64,000 nucleotides of DNA from an uncultured Acinetobacter sp. (GTDB lineage: Bacteria > Pseudomonadota > Gammaproteobacteria > Pseudomonadales > Moraxellaceae), in NCBI GenBank assembly GCA_913777945.1, contig CAJYTY010000005.1, positions 248,001 through 312,000 on the forward strand. Direction: 5' to 3'. A model generated the notes under the pieces. It saw only the letters and a program-made list of their open reading frames with translations. It had not been told where the DNA came from and ran no database searches. Shown piece by piece: positions 8,575 through 18,091 of this stretch. The translations under genes were made by a program, and so were the position numbers. Positions within the stretch are counted from its first letter, which is position 1. Every line of letters begins with the position of its first letter.

Positions 8575-10404
8575 ATGGCAGATAAGCGAAATAAACCAAT
8601 ACGAAAAAAACAGCAGTCTATTTCTGAAAGACCAACACTTGCTTTAGACATGTGGCGATTTTATTTGCTTTGGGGCACGGTGTTACTGTGCTTTATTGTG
8701 TTGATTGCACGTGCATTTTATGTGCAAGTGGTCAATAAAGACTTTTTACAAAATAAAGCGAATGCCAATATTTTGCGTACAGAACGCCTAGAAGCAATGC
8801 GTGGTGTGATTAGTGATCGCCACGGAGTGCCTTTAGCGATTAGTACACCAATTATGAAAATTGTGATTGACCCAAGAGATTATTGGGAAACGAAACAGCA
8901 ATTTGATGAAATCACAGCTGAATTAAAAAAAGATCCACATAACCGAAAATTAAAACGTCAATTACCTGATAAAAACTTGAATTTGGATGAGTTGGCTGAT
9001 GTGGTTGGTGTAGATCGTGCTGATCTCAAAAAGCAAATGGAAGCTCGTCCACGCTCACGTTATTTGGTGCTACAAAAAGAAATTCCACCGCAGCAAGCTG
9101 ACCTCATTACCAAGCGAAACTTTCAAGGGGTTTACGCCGAAAAGACGTATAAACGTTACTATCCACAACCGCAGCCGAATGCACAAATTATTGGTTTAAC
9201 CAATAGTGAAGGGGTTGGGGTTGAAGGTTTAGAAATGCAACTGAATAAACAGTTGTCAGGTGTCGATGGTGAACAAAAAATTATTCGGGATAAAAAAGGT
9301 AACCGTCTTAAAGTTTCAGAAGTGATTAAAGAAGTCGAGTCAGGTGAAAATGTCACACTCAGTATCGACTCACGTTTGCAATATATTATGTATCGTGAAT
9401 TGACAGCTGCTGGTGTTGCAAATAATGCTCGTTCGGCAACCGCTATTGCTGTAGATGTAAAAACTGGCGAAATTTTAGCAATGACCAGTTGGCCGTCATA
9501 TAACCCAAATGATAAAAATGGTTTAGCCAACAAAGATGCAATGCGTAACCGTGGTGCAATTGATATGTTCGAACCGGGTTCGACGATGAAACCATTTACC
9601 GTTGCGGCTGCATTAGAAAGTGGCAAATACACACCAAACACAATTGTTAATACCTCACCAGGTTCAATGAAGTTGGGATGGCATACCATTCGTGATACAC
9701 ACAACTATGGTGCATTAACCCTGACAGGTATTATTGTTAAATCATCTAATGTGGGTTCAGCAAAACTCGCATTGTCACTACCAAAGGATGCAGTACCTTC
9801 ATTCTTCCGTCGTGTTGGTTTTGGGCATCGTTCTGATGTGAAATTCCCAGGCGAGAGCGCAGGGCTGTTGTATTCGGGTGATAAGTTGAACCCGTCTCAG
9901 TTGGGTACGATGGCGTATGGTTATGGCTTAAACGCAACCATTCTCCAAGTTGCACAAGGTTATGCGATGCTCGCAAACCATGGTGTGGAAATGCCATTAA
10001 GTCTAAGAAAATTAGATCAAGCACCTCAAGGTAAGCAAGTTCTTGATCCTAAGATTGCAGATCAAGTGTTATTGATGCTTGAGCAGGTTACTATGCCTGG
10101 TGGTACAGCTACACAGGCCAATATTCCTGGTTATCGTGTTGGTGGTAAAACAGGTACAGCGCATAAATTACGAGCTGACCGTAAAGGTTATTCGAGTAAT
10201 GAATATCGTGCTTTATTTGCTGGGGTTGCTCCAGTGAGTGATCCTCGTCTGGCGATGATTATAGTCGTTGAAAATCCTCAAGGTCGTTATTATGGTGGTC
10301 TCGTTGCAGCGCCCGTTTTTGCGAGAATTATGCAAGAATCGCTACGATTACTGAATGTACCTTTAGATAAACCACTTGATACCTCTATAAAATCCAATCC
10401 GTAG
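8575..10404 (+). CDS. ftsI: peptidoglycan transpeptidase PBP3 (division-specific)
   Basis: Class B penicillin-binding protein that cross-links septal peptidoglycan with FtsW. It has 609 residues with a cytoplasmic tail, a membrane helix at about 28-50, a dimerisation/pedestal domain to about 270 and a transpeptidase domain after that. The active site is intact: S336 in PGSTMKP, SSN at 390-392, and KTG at 525-527. Ser336 is the known catalytic residue number in Acinetobacter PBP3. The gene starts 10 bases after ftsL and ends 7 bases before murE. It is the target of aztreonam-type beta-lactams. Confidence 0.98.
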   Translation: MADKRNKPIRKKQQSISERPTLALDMWRFYLLWGTVLLCFIVLIARAFYVQVVNKDFLQNKANANILRTERLEAMRGVISDRHGVPLAISTPIMKIVIDPRDYWETKQQFDEITAELKKDPHNRKLKRQLPDKNLNLDELADVVGVDRADLKKQMEARPRSRYLVLQKEIPPQQADLITKRNFQGVYAEKTYKRYYPQPQPNAQIIGLTNSEGVGVEGLEMQLNKQLSGVDGEQKIIRDKKGNRLKVSEVIKEVESGENVTLSIDSRLQYIMYRELTAAGVANNARSATAIAVDVKTGEILAMTSWPSYNPNDKNGLANKDAMRNRGAIDMFEPGSTMKPFTVAAALESGKYTPNTIVNTSPGSMKLGWHTIRDTHNYGALTLTGIIVKSSNVGSAKLALSLPKDAVPSFFRRVGFGHRSDVKFPGESAGLLYSGDKLNPSQLGTMAYGYGLNATILQVAQGYAMLANHGVEMPLSLRKLDQAPQGKQVLDPKIADQVLLMLEQVTMPGGTATQANIPGYRVGGKTGTAHKLRADRKGYSSNEYRALFAGVAPVSDPRLAMIIVVENPQGRYYGGLVAAPVFARIMQESLRLLNVPLDKPLDTSIKSNP

Positions 10405-10411
10405 GTAGATT

Positions 10412-11911
10412 ATGTCGATTAGTTTTCAGCAGATATATCCGATTCATATCGATGCGGCTTGGTTCACTCAGCCTTTTCAAGGCTTTTGTCTAGACAGCCG
10501 TAAGATTGAAGTTGGGCAAATTTTTATTGCTTTAAGTAGTTATAGCCAACCTGAAAAAACTCGTCAATTTGCACAAAATGCGCTGAATGCAGGAGCATTG
10601 GCGGTCATTAGTGAAACGAGTTTAGGGCTTGCGAACGAGTGGGTTTGCCCTGTAGTACGTTTTCTTATGGGTGAATGGCAGAAGCAATATTTACAAGCGG
10701 TCGATCCTGTAGAGCCATTACGTGGTATTGCAGTCACAGGTACCAATGGAAAAACCACCATTTCACGTCTGATTGCAGAACTGATAAGTTCACAAGCGAA
10801 AGGCTGTGCAGTGATGGGGACAACAGGCAATGGTATCTTGCCAAACTTGACCCCCTCAACCCACACCACTTTAGATGCGCTGCAATTACAGCAGGCATTG
10901 CATGATTATGCTAAACAAGGTGCTAATTTTGTTGCACTTGAGGCGAGTTCGCATGGTCTGGAACAAGGTCGTCTGAATGGTTGCGATCTTGAAATTGCAG
11001 TTTATAGTAATTTAAGTCGTGATCATTTGGATTATCACGGTACTTTAGAGGCTTATGCAGAAGCTAAGGCGCTATTATTTAAATTTACCACTTTAAAAGT
11101 CGTTGTAATTAACATCGACGATGCACATGCAAACGTGATGCTGGCTGCTGCAAAAGAGAATCCATCAAAACCAAAAGTTTTGACTTACTCTTTGACTCAA
11201 ACTTCTGCGGATTATCATATTGATCATTTGCAATATCGCTTGAGTGGTGCAAGTTTTACATTGATTAGTCCAACAGGTACATTTGCTGTGCAAAGCCCAT
11301 TGCTTGGACATTTTAATGTAGAAAATTTATTAGCAAGCTTGATTGCAGCAGAATATGCTGGTTTTTCGCTTGCTGATTTAGTGCAGTTCGTTCCGCAACT
11401 TAAGGGTGCCCCAGGGCGCATGCAAGTCATTCAAGATACGGATCGTCTATTTGTCGTTGATTATGCACATACACCTGATGCATTGATTCAGGTGTTAACC
11501 ACGTTGAAACGTCATGTCACTGGACAACTATGGGCGGTATTTGGCTGCGGTGGTGATCGCGATCGCGGTAAGCGTCCTTTAATGACTCAGGCTGCGCTTG
11601 ATCATGCTAATCCTGTAGTTCTCACCTCGGATAATCCACGAACTGAAAACCCTGAACAGATTTTTGCTGATATGAAGCAGGGAATTGATTTTGCAGAACA
11701 CAGCGTACATGAAATTCATGATCGTCGTGAAGCGATTAAATTTGTGGTCGCTCAAGCTCAAGCTGGAGATATTGTAGTGATTGCTGGCAAAGGTCATGAA
11801 AACTATCAGGAAGTAGATGGAGTTCGTCACTGGTTTGATGATGTAGTCGAAGTGCAATCTGCGATTAATGCTCAGCCGCATCCTGTAGCTTCAGCTTATC
11901 CTGCACACTAA
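10412..11911 (+). CDS. murE: UDP-MurNAc-tripeptide synthetase (meso-diaminopimelate-adding)
   Basis: ATP-dependent ligase that adds meso-diaminopimelate to UDP-MurNAc-L-Ala-D-Glu in the cytoplasm. It has 499 residues. The Mur ligase P-loop is TGTNGKTT near 109-116, there is a central ligase domain, and the C-terminal domain carries DNPR at 407-410, the motif that selects diaminopimelate rather than lysine. The N-terminal about 90 residues bind the UDP part. It lies in the operon between ftsI and murF. Confidence 0.98.
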   Translation: MSISFQQIYPIHIDAAWFTQPFQGFCLDSRKIEVGQIFIALSSYSQPEKTRQFAQNALNAGALAVISETSLGLANEWVCPVVRFLMGEWQKQYLQAVDPVEPLRGIAVTGTNGKTTISRLIAELISSQAKGCAVMGTTGNGILPNLTPSTHTTLDALQLQQALHDYAKQGANFVALEASSHGLEQGRLNGCDLEIAVYSNLSRDHLDYHGTLEAYAEAKALLFKFTTLKVVVINIDDAHANVMLAAAKENPSKPKVLTYSLTQTSADYHIDHLQYRLSGASFTLISPTGTFAVQSPLLGHFNVENLLASLIAAEYAGFSLADLVQFVPQLKGAPGRMQVIQDTDRLFVVDYAHTPDALIQVLTTLKRHVTGQLWAVFGCGGDRDRGKRPLMTQAALDHANPVVLTSDNPRTENPEQIFADMKQGIDFAEHSVHEIHDRREAIKFVVAQAQAGDIVVIAGKGHENYQEVDGVRHWFDDVVEVQSAINAQPHPVASAYPAH

Positions 11912-11933
11912 GGTTAAAAGGTAAATAAAGCGT

Positions 11934-13343
11934 ATGCATACTTCAACAACCAGCACCGTTCCACTAGAACCTTGGACAGCAGAGCAATTACAACAAGCGA
12001 CTCAAGGTGAATGGCATAATCATAAGATTCCACAAAGCGAAATTAAGCGTATTTTGACTGACTCTCGTCATGCTGAAGCTGGAGATGTTTTTCTTGCTTT
12101 AAAAGGTGAGCGCTTTGATGCTCATAACTTTATCGCTCAAGTGGCGACGCAAGGGTGTGAGATTGCAATTGTAGAGCGCCCAATTGATGCAGATATTGCA
12201 CAACTCATCGTCAAAGATACGCGTTTGGCTTTAGGTCATTTAGGTGCTTATCGTCGCCGACAAAATCCACAGTTGAAAGTGATTGCTTTAACAGGCAGTA
12301 GTGGTAAAACCACCACGAAAGAAATGTTGGGTAGTATTTTATCCCGTTTAGCACCAACCTTGATCACGCGTGGCAACCTGAATAATGATTTGGGTGTGCC
12401 GATGATGTTGCTAGAACTGCGTCAGGAGCATCAATATGCTGTTATGGAGTTGGGTGCCAGTCACCAAGGTGAAATTGATTATACCTCTAATCTGGTGCAG
12501 CCACATGTGGCGGGGATTTTGAATATTGGTACAGCGCACTTGGGTGAATTTGGTGGCCGTGAGGGCATTTGTCGCGCTAAATCAGAAATCTATTCGCATA
12601 TTTTGTCTAATGGGATATCGGTCGTTCCCGCTGATGATGATTTTACAGCGGCCATTCGTGAAAATGCTCAAGCTCATTCAATTCTGAGTTTTGGTCAGGG
12701 TGGAGATGTATTTGCGACAGATGTTGAATTGCATCCTCAATCAGCAAAATTTAATTTACATACTCCACAGGGTATCCGTACAGTAGATCTACCGTTTGCA
12801 GGTGCACATAATGTGCAAAATGCAACTGCTGCAACAGCATTTGCCTTGGCAATTGGGATTGCGCTTGATGATATTGTACAAGGCTTAGAACAAGCACAGG
12901 GTGCCAAAGGGCGTCTGAATTTTATTCAACACCAAAATCACTTATTCATTGATGATACTTATAATGCCAATCCAACTTCAATGCGTGCAGCAGCAGAAGT
13001 TCTTGCTCAACAAACGGGCATTAAAGTGATGGTAATCGGGGATATTGGTGAGCTTGGAAGTACAGCAGCGCAACAACATTATTTGTTGGGCCGAGATTTG
13101 GTTTCGATGCAAGGTATTCATTTTGTAGTTGCAGTGGGTGAATTCTCACCTGCCACTCAAGAAGGTGCAAGAAGCACACAATACGGTAAAAAATTACAAG
13201 CTTTTCTGAATCAGGGGCAAGCTTTGTCATTTTTAATGAGTTTAATAGAGACACATCAACCCCAGCACATGAGTTTCCTATTTAAAGGTTCTCGCTATAC
13301 CCATATGGAAACGTTGATGGCTGACTTGATGGAGAAGATTTAA
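11934..13343 (+). CDS. murF: UDP-MurNAc-tripeptide:D-alanyl-D-alanine ligase
   Basis: Adds D-Ala-D-Ala to the tripeptide precursor, the last cytoplasmic step of UDP-MurNAc-pentapeptide synthesis. It has 469 residues. The Mur ligase P-loop is TGSSGKTTTK near 119-128, with the typical NLNNDLGVP substrate loop and a C-terminal IDDTYNANP segment. The gene begins 22 bases after murE, and its TAA is directly followed by the mraY ATG without any gap, so translation of the two is probably coupled. Confidence 0.98.
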   Translation: MHTSTTSTVPLEPWTAEQLQQATQGEWHNHKIPQSEIKRILTDSRHAEAGDVFLALKGERFDAHNFIAQVATQGCEIAIVERPIDADIAQLIVKDTRLALGHLGAYRRRQNPQLKVIALTGSSGKTTTKEMLGSILSRLAPTLITRGNLNNDLGVPMMLLELRQEHQYAVMELGASHQGEIDYTSNLVQPHVAGILNIGTAHLGEFGGREGICRAKSEIYSHILSNGISVVPADDDFTAAIRENAQAHSILSFGQGGDVFATDVELHPQSAKFNLHTPQGIRTVDLPFAGAHNVQNATAATAFALAIGIALDDIVQGLEQAQGAKGRLNFIQHQNHLFIDDTYNANPTSMRAAAEVLAQQTGIKVMVIGDIGELGSTAAQQHYLLGRDLVSMQGIHFVVAVGEFSPATQEGARSTQYGKKLQAFLNQGQALSFLMSLIETHQPQHMSFLFKGSRYTHMETLMADLMEKI

Positions 13344-14462
13344 ATGTTGTTATGGTTATTTGAACAATTGGCAGGCTATAACAGCTCTTTCCAAGTGGTT
13401 CGTTATTTAACATTACGCTCTTTGTTGAGTGTATTAACTGCTTTGACCATTGGCTTGGCTTTAGGGCCTGTGATGATCCGAAAATTACAAGCCTTAAAAT
13501 ATGGTCAGGCAGTAAGCTCATTTGCTCCTGAAAATCATGCGAAGAAGATGGGAACACCAACGATGGGTGGGATCTTAATTCTGCTCTCAATCGGTATTAG
13601 TACCTTATTATGGGCTGATTTATCGAACCCTTATGTCTGGATTGTATTAGGTGTTATGGTGGTCTTTGGTGCTGTTGGTTGGGCAGATGACTGGATTAAA
13701 GTTCGTTATAAAGATAATGCTGGTTTACCTGCACGTAAAAAATTCTTTTGGACTTCTGTGGCATCATTAGGTGCTGGTATTGCTTTATATCTAATTGCAA
13801 AACAACAAGATAATCCAGTGAATACTGCAAATATGCTAGATTTGCTGATTCCCTTCTTTAAGAATCTCTCCATTCCACTTTCAGCGGTGCCGTTTGGTCT
13901 AGCATTTATTGTTTTCACTTATTTAGTGATTAATGGAGCGTCAAATGCAGTCAATCTGACAGATGGATTGGATGGACTGGCAATTATGCCAATTGTGATG
14001 GTTGCAGCAGGTTTGGGTGTATTTGCTTATTTATCAGGTGATATTCGGTTTGCCAATTATTTGCATATTTCCTATGTAAAATATACCTCTGAACTGGTTG
14101 TGGTGTGTTCAGCTATGGTTGGCGCAGGTCTGGCTTTCCTTTGGTATAATGCGCATCCTGCTCAAGTATTCATGGGTGATGTCGGGGCTTTAGCACTAGG
14201 TGCGATGCTAGGTACAATTGCTGTTATGGTTCGCCAAGAAATCGTTTTTGCGATTATGGGGGGGGTATTCGTAATGGAAGCCGTTTCTGTATTTTTACAA
14301 ATTGGTTCATTGCGAATGCGAAATAAGCGCGTTTTCTTGATGGCACCTTTACACCATCATTATGAAAAACAAGGTTGGAAGGAAACACAGGTTGTTATTC
14401 GTTTTTGGATTATTACCATTTTCCTTGTTGTGTTAGGCTTAATGACCTTAAAGTTGCGTTAA
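13344..14462 (+). CDS. mraY: phospho-MurNAc-pentapeptide translocase
   Basis: Integral membrane enzyme that transfers phospho-MurNAc-pentapeptide to undecaprenyl phosphate, making lipid I. It has 372 residues and about ten membrane helices. Catalytic and substrate motifs are present: DD at 115-116 (GWADDWIK), [10 protein letters not shown] starting at N204, and HHHYE at 337-341. It is the last gene of the operon and is followed by a clear terminator; murD, ftsW, murG and the rest of the classical dcw cluster are not here, so the cluster is split in this organism. Confidence 0.98.
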   Translation: MLLWLFEQLAGYNSSFQVVRYLTLRSLLSVLTALTIGLALGPVMIRKLQALKYGQAVSSFAPENHAKKMGTPTMGGILILLSIGISTLLWADLSNPYVWIVLGVMVVFGAVGWADDWIKVRYKDNAGLPARKKFFWTSVASLGAGIALYLIAKQQDNPVNTANMLDLLIPFFKNLSIPLSAVPFGLAFIVFTYLVINGASNAVNLTDGLDGLAIMPIVMVAAGLGVFAYLSGDIRFANYLHISYVKYTSELVVVCSAMVGAGLAFLWYNAHPAQVFMGDVGALALGAMLGTIAVMVRQEIVFAIMGGVFVMEAVSVFLQIGSLRMRNKRVFLMAPLHHHYEKQGWKETQVVIRFWIITIFLVVLGLMTLKLR

Positions 14463-14478
14463 ACCATGATTCAAAAAG

Positions 14479-14503
14479 AAGCTGGTGATCACCAGCTTTT
14501 TTT
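14479..14503 (+). terminator. terminator of the rsmH-mraY operon
   Basis: Stem AAGCTGGT/ACCAGCTT (14479-14486 with 14491-14498), GATC loop, T-run to 14503. Confidence 0.85.
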
Positions 14504-14520
14504 ATGTTTGGAGAAAATAG

Positions 14521-15339
14521 ATGAATTTATTGATGTGTCCTGTTTGTCGCCAATCATTGAATTTGGTTGAGCGTTCTTGGCGTTGTGAAAAAGGCCATCA
14601 TTATGATGTCGCCAAACAAGGTTATGTCAATCTACATGTGGTACAGCATAAGCATAGTAAGACACCAGGGGATACTGCAGAGTCGGTATTGGCCCGTCGT
14701 GAATTTTTGCAAACAGGTGCTTATCAGCCGTTACAGCAGGCGATTGTTGAACTGTTGCAGCGGCTCAAGCCGAAAACTATTTTAGATATTGGTTGTGGTG
14801 AAGGTTATTATACCAGTACGATGCAAGCGCATACTCAACACTGTATAGGTGTGGATATTGCTAAAACTGCTGTACAACGAGCCGCAAAACTCAATTCCAA
14901 AGTCACTTGGATTGTTGGGACTGGTGCAACATTGCCCGTACAGGATCATTCAATCGACGTATGTACTAGTTTATTTAGTCCAATTCCACAAGAAGAGATC
15001 ACACGTGTTCTTCAAGAGAATGGTCATTTGATTGTGGTGACACCTGCACCTCGACATCTCTATAGGTTGCGTGAAGCTTTATTTGAGCAAGTAAATTTAC
15101 ACGAACCAGAAAAATTTTTAGAACAGCTAGATAGTCAATTTGAATTACAGCAACAACAGCTTGTAGAGAGTGCAATCGAGTTAGATCAACAAGCGCTAAA
15201 AAATTTGATTGCTATGACACCTTATGCTTATAAAGCGAATCCTGAACGAAGAATGATTTTAGAACAAGAACAGCATTTCTTGGTGACAGCCGCTTTTCAA
15301 ATTTATGTATTCCAAAAAAGAAAGAAGCCATCAAATTGA
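14521..15339 (+). CDS. rlmA: 23S rRNA m1G745 methyltransferase
   Basis: SAM-dependent methyltransferase acting on G745 of 23S rRNA. It has 272 residues. An N-terminal zinc knuckle has C6, C9, C22 and H26, followed by the family-specific block AKQGYVNLHVVQHKHSKTPGD and the SAM site ILDIGCGEGYYT near 90-100. The substrate-strand block near residue 150 (SLFSPIP) is also typical. The stop codon lies inside the stem of the terminator at 15321-15350. Convergent with the PBP1a gene. Confidence 0.93.
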   Translation: MNLLMCPVCRQSLNLVERSWRCEKGHHYDVAKQGYVNLHVVQHKHSKTPGDTAESVLARREFLQTGAYQPLQQAIVELLQRLKPKTILDIGCGEGYYTSTMQAHTQHCIGVDIAKTAVQRAAKLNSKVTWIVGTGATLPVQDHSIDVCTSLFSPIPQEEITRVLQENGHLIVVTPAPRHLYRLREALFEQVNLHEPEKFLEQLDSQFELQQQQLVESAIELDQQALKNLIAMTPYAYKANPERRMILEQEQHFLVTAAFQIYVFQKRKKPSN

Positions 15340-15350
15340 TGGCTTCTTTT
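15321..15350. terminator. bidirectional terminator between rlmA and mrcA
   Basis: Stem AAAGAAGCCATCA/TGATGGCTTCTTT around a 3-base loop, with A-run and T-run on the two sides. It serves two convergent genes; the rlmA stop codon is part of the right arm. Confidence 0.85.
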
Positions 15351-15358
15351 GAATTTAC

Positions 15359-17929
15359 TTATTGAATATTATTAATTAAATTTTCAATACCATCATGTTC
15401 TTTTTGAGGTGATGCTGTTCCCATCGCTGGTGGCTGTTTTTTCGCGGGAACAATAATTTGCTCTTCATCAGATGGTGCTGTATCTGGTAAATCTGAAAAG
15501 TCAGTTTGCGCGGAGCGAGTTGGTGCAACTGGAGCAGGACGATAAAGTGGGCGTGCCAATGGTGGGGAAGCACGATATTCTTTTTGTCCTTCATTTTTCT
15601 CCAGTTGTAACTTGTCGAATGAAATTGGATCTTTCGCGTCTTTATCGAAATGTACCCAAGCCGATGGTGTATCTTTAAGTGAATTCGCCATGAAATTTGT
15701 CCAAATTGGTAAAGCAGCAACTCCACCGTATTCACGTCGACCGAGTGTGCGTGGTTGATCGAAACCAACCCAAGCGATTGCAACTAATTTTCCATTAAAA
15801 CCTGCAAACCATGCATCTTTGGCATCATTGGTTGTTCCTGTTTTCCCGCCTAAATCGTCACGACCGATTTTAAGTGCTGCTCGTCCCGTACCATGCTGAA
15901 TCACATCACGTAAAATGTTAGCCATATCATAAGCTGAGCTGGATTTTAAAATGCGTTGAGCTTGGCGATAATTACTATTTGTCGTTGCGGCTGTTTGGGG
16001 ATCAGATGCTACAGTTTCAGATGCGGCAGATACATCATCTAAAGTTTGATTGGTGATTTCATTTACAGCATCTTGCTCTTGAACAGCGTCGGCTGTTGCA
16101 TAGGCATTTGGATCACTAATACATGGGATACAAGCATATTCTGGATTTGCTTCATAAATTACTTTGCCTGAAGCATCTTCTATTCGTTTAATAAAATGGG
16201 GTTGAATGCGATAACCGCCATTTGCAAAAGTGGCATAGCCTGTTGCCATTTGAACAGGGAGTACTTGAGGTGTCCCTAATGCGATTGTGTAGTTGCGAGG
16301 AATTTGATCTTCTTGTAATCCAAAATCCATAAATAGTTGGCGTGTGCGTTCAATTCCCACAGTTTGTAATAAACGAACAGAGACCGTATTTCTTGACAAA
16401 TATAATGCACGACGTAGAGGAATCATGCCTAAGTAACGCCCATCTGAGTTTTTTGGAGACCATTTGCCAATACTGATGGGGCTATCGTTCACCATGCTAT
16501 AAGGTGTCATACCACGTTCAAGTGCCAATGCATAAACAAATGGTTTAATAGTTGAACCTGGTTGTCTCCATCCTTGTAACGCACGGTTAAACTTAGATTG
16601 ATAAAAACTATAGCCACCAACAACAGCTTCTATGGAGCCATCATTTGGATTCAAGGCAATCAATTGACCTTGAACTTTAGGAACCTGTACTAAAGACCAA
16701 ACGGTTTTGTTTTCATTTGGGCGTAATCGAATAATATCTTTCACTTTAACGATTTGTGAAGCATTGGACATAGCGCCGCCTACACTGTTCGCATTCCGAT
16801 AAGGTCGAACCCATGACATTCCTGCCCAATTTATGGTAACTGTTGAGCCATCTTGCATCAAAGCATCAAAAGAATTGTTATTAACTTTTATGACTTGTGC
16901 TGGATAGGTGTTTGCATACGGGACAAACTGGTTAAGAGGTTTGTCATGTGCTTCTGGTCCACGCCAACCATGGCGGCGATCATATGCTTCTAAACCGTCT
17001 TGAATTGATTCTTCAGCGTAACGTTGACGATTACTATCAATTGTCGTATACACCTTATATCCTGAATCAATCGCCTGCTCGCCAAAGTTCTCAACCAATT
17101 CTGAACGAACCATTTCACCAACATACGGGAAAACGTTACTGACAGAGCGATCAATCATATTAAGGTTGATTGGCTCAGCAACAGCTTTTTGATATTGACT
17201 TTGATTAATATAGCCAAGTTGTAGCATACGCCCTAAAATCCAATTCCGGCGTTCAAGCGCGCGTTCAGGATTGACGACAGGATTGTATTTTGATGGTGCT
17301 TTAGGTAATCCTGCAATCATTGCCATTTGTGCAATGGTGAGCTGATTAATATTTTTGTTGTAATAGATTTGTGCAGCTGCAGCAATTCCGTAAGCATTTT
17401 TGCCTAAGAAGATCTTATTAACGTATGAGCTTAGAATTTCTTGTTTGGTGAGATTTTGCTCGATTTTGCGAGCAAGAAAAACTTCAGTTAGTTTGCGTTT
17501 AAGTGTTCGTTCTGGACTCAAATAATAATTTTTTGCCACCTGCATGGTAATGGTTGAACCACCAGTTTGTACATCTGACCCTGTAATAGATTCTGTTAGT
17601 GCTCGCCCCAAGCCCTTAAAACTAATCCCATTATGCTCAAAAAATGACGAATCTTCTGCTGCTAGAAATGCATGAATAAACGCTGGTGGAATCTGTTCGT
17701 ATTTCACCGGAATGGAAAGTTTGCCGCCATATTCTGCAATTAACTTATTATCTGCCGTGTAAACTTGCAATGGTTTTAGTAAAGGTGCCTTTTTTAATGA
17801 ACTCATATCAGGCAAAGAGGGCGCTAGATAGAGATACATGCCATAAAATCCCATTGGAAGTGAGACTAATATAATAATAAGCATCAAAAAAAATGGACGA
17901 ACAATACCAGAACTGGATAGCTTTTTCAT
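15359..17929 (-). CDS. mrcA: bifunctional peptidoglycan synthase PBP1a
   Basis: Class A penicillin-binding protein: polymerises lipid II and cross-links the strands in the periplasm. It has 856 residues. A single membrane anchor at about 12-35 is followed by a glycosyltransferase domain with AAEDSSFFEHNG (catalytic Glu92) and TMQVAKNYYL, an OB-like insert, and the transpeptidase domain with S459 in PGSTIKP, SRNTVS, and KTGTTN starting at K696. The C-terminal tail is Pro/Ala-rich and disordered. The ATG at 17929 keeps the membrane anchor. It is divergent from pilM, the usual neighbour of this gene (also called ponA) in gammaproteobacteria. Confidence 0.97.
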   Translation of the reverse strand: MKKLSSSGIVRPFFLMLIIILVSLPMGFYGMYLYLAPSLPDMSSLKKAPLLKPLQVYTADNKLIAEYGGKLSIPVKYEQIPPAFIHAFLAAEDSSFFEHNGISFKGLGRALTESITGSDVQTGGSTITMQVAKNYYLSPERTLKRKLTEVFLARKIEQNLTKQEILSSYVNKIFLGKNAYGIAAAAQIYYNKNINQLTIAQMAMIAGLPKAPSKYNPVVNPERALERRNWILGRMLQLGYINQSQYQKAVAEPINLNMIDRSVSNVFPYVGEMVRSELVENFGEQAIDSGYKVYTTIDSNRQRYAEESIQDGLEAYDRRHGWRGPEAHDKPLNQFVPYANTYPAQVIKVNNNSFDALMQDGSTVTINWAGMSWVRPYRNANSVGGAMSNASQIVKVKDIIRLRPNENKTVWSLVQVPKVQGQLIALNPNDGSIEAVVGGYSFYQSKFNRALQGWRQPGSTIKPFVYALALERGMTPYSMVNDSPISIGKWSPKNSDGRYLGMIPLRRALYLSRNTVSVRLLQTVGIERTRQLFMDFGLQEDQIPRNYTIALGTPQVLPVQMATGYATFANGGYRIQPHFIKRIEDASGKVIYEANPEYACIPCISDPNAYATADAVQEQDAVNEITNQTLDDVSAASETVASDPQTAATTNSNYRQAQRILKSSSAYDMANILRDVIQHGTGRAALKIGRDDLGGKTGTTNDAKDAWFAGFNGKLVAIAWVGFDQPRTLGRREYGGVAALPIWTNFMANSLKDTPSAWVHFDKDAKDPISFDKLQLEKNEGQKEYRASPPLARPLYRPAPVAPTRSAQTDFSDLPDTAPSDEEQIIVPAKKQPPAMGTASPQKEHDGIENLINNIQ

Positions 17930-18091
17930 AATAAGTAAGTTTTAATAAGAGCGAATGGCAAACTAATTATGGTCAGTATATCCTTTAGCCTTACGGATTG
18001 TTAGATGAGATATTGTATCCGTATCAATTAAAGACCAAAACAAATTAGTGAGTTGTATTTTTGGGGATAAAAAAATAAATAGGAATGTACT

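Noticed and set aside
9159-9704. 181-codon open frame on the minus strand within ftsI
   Set aside because: Antisense shadow of a well-conserved gene; composition unlike a real protein and no ribosome binding site.
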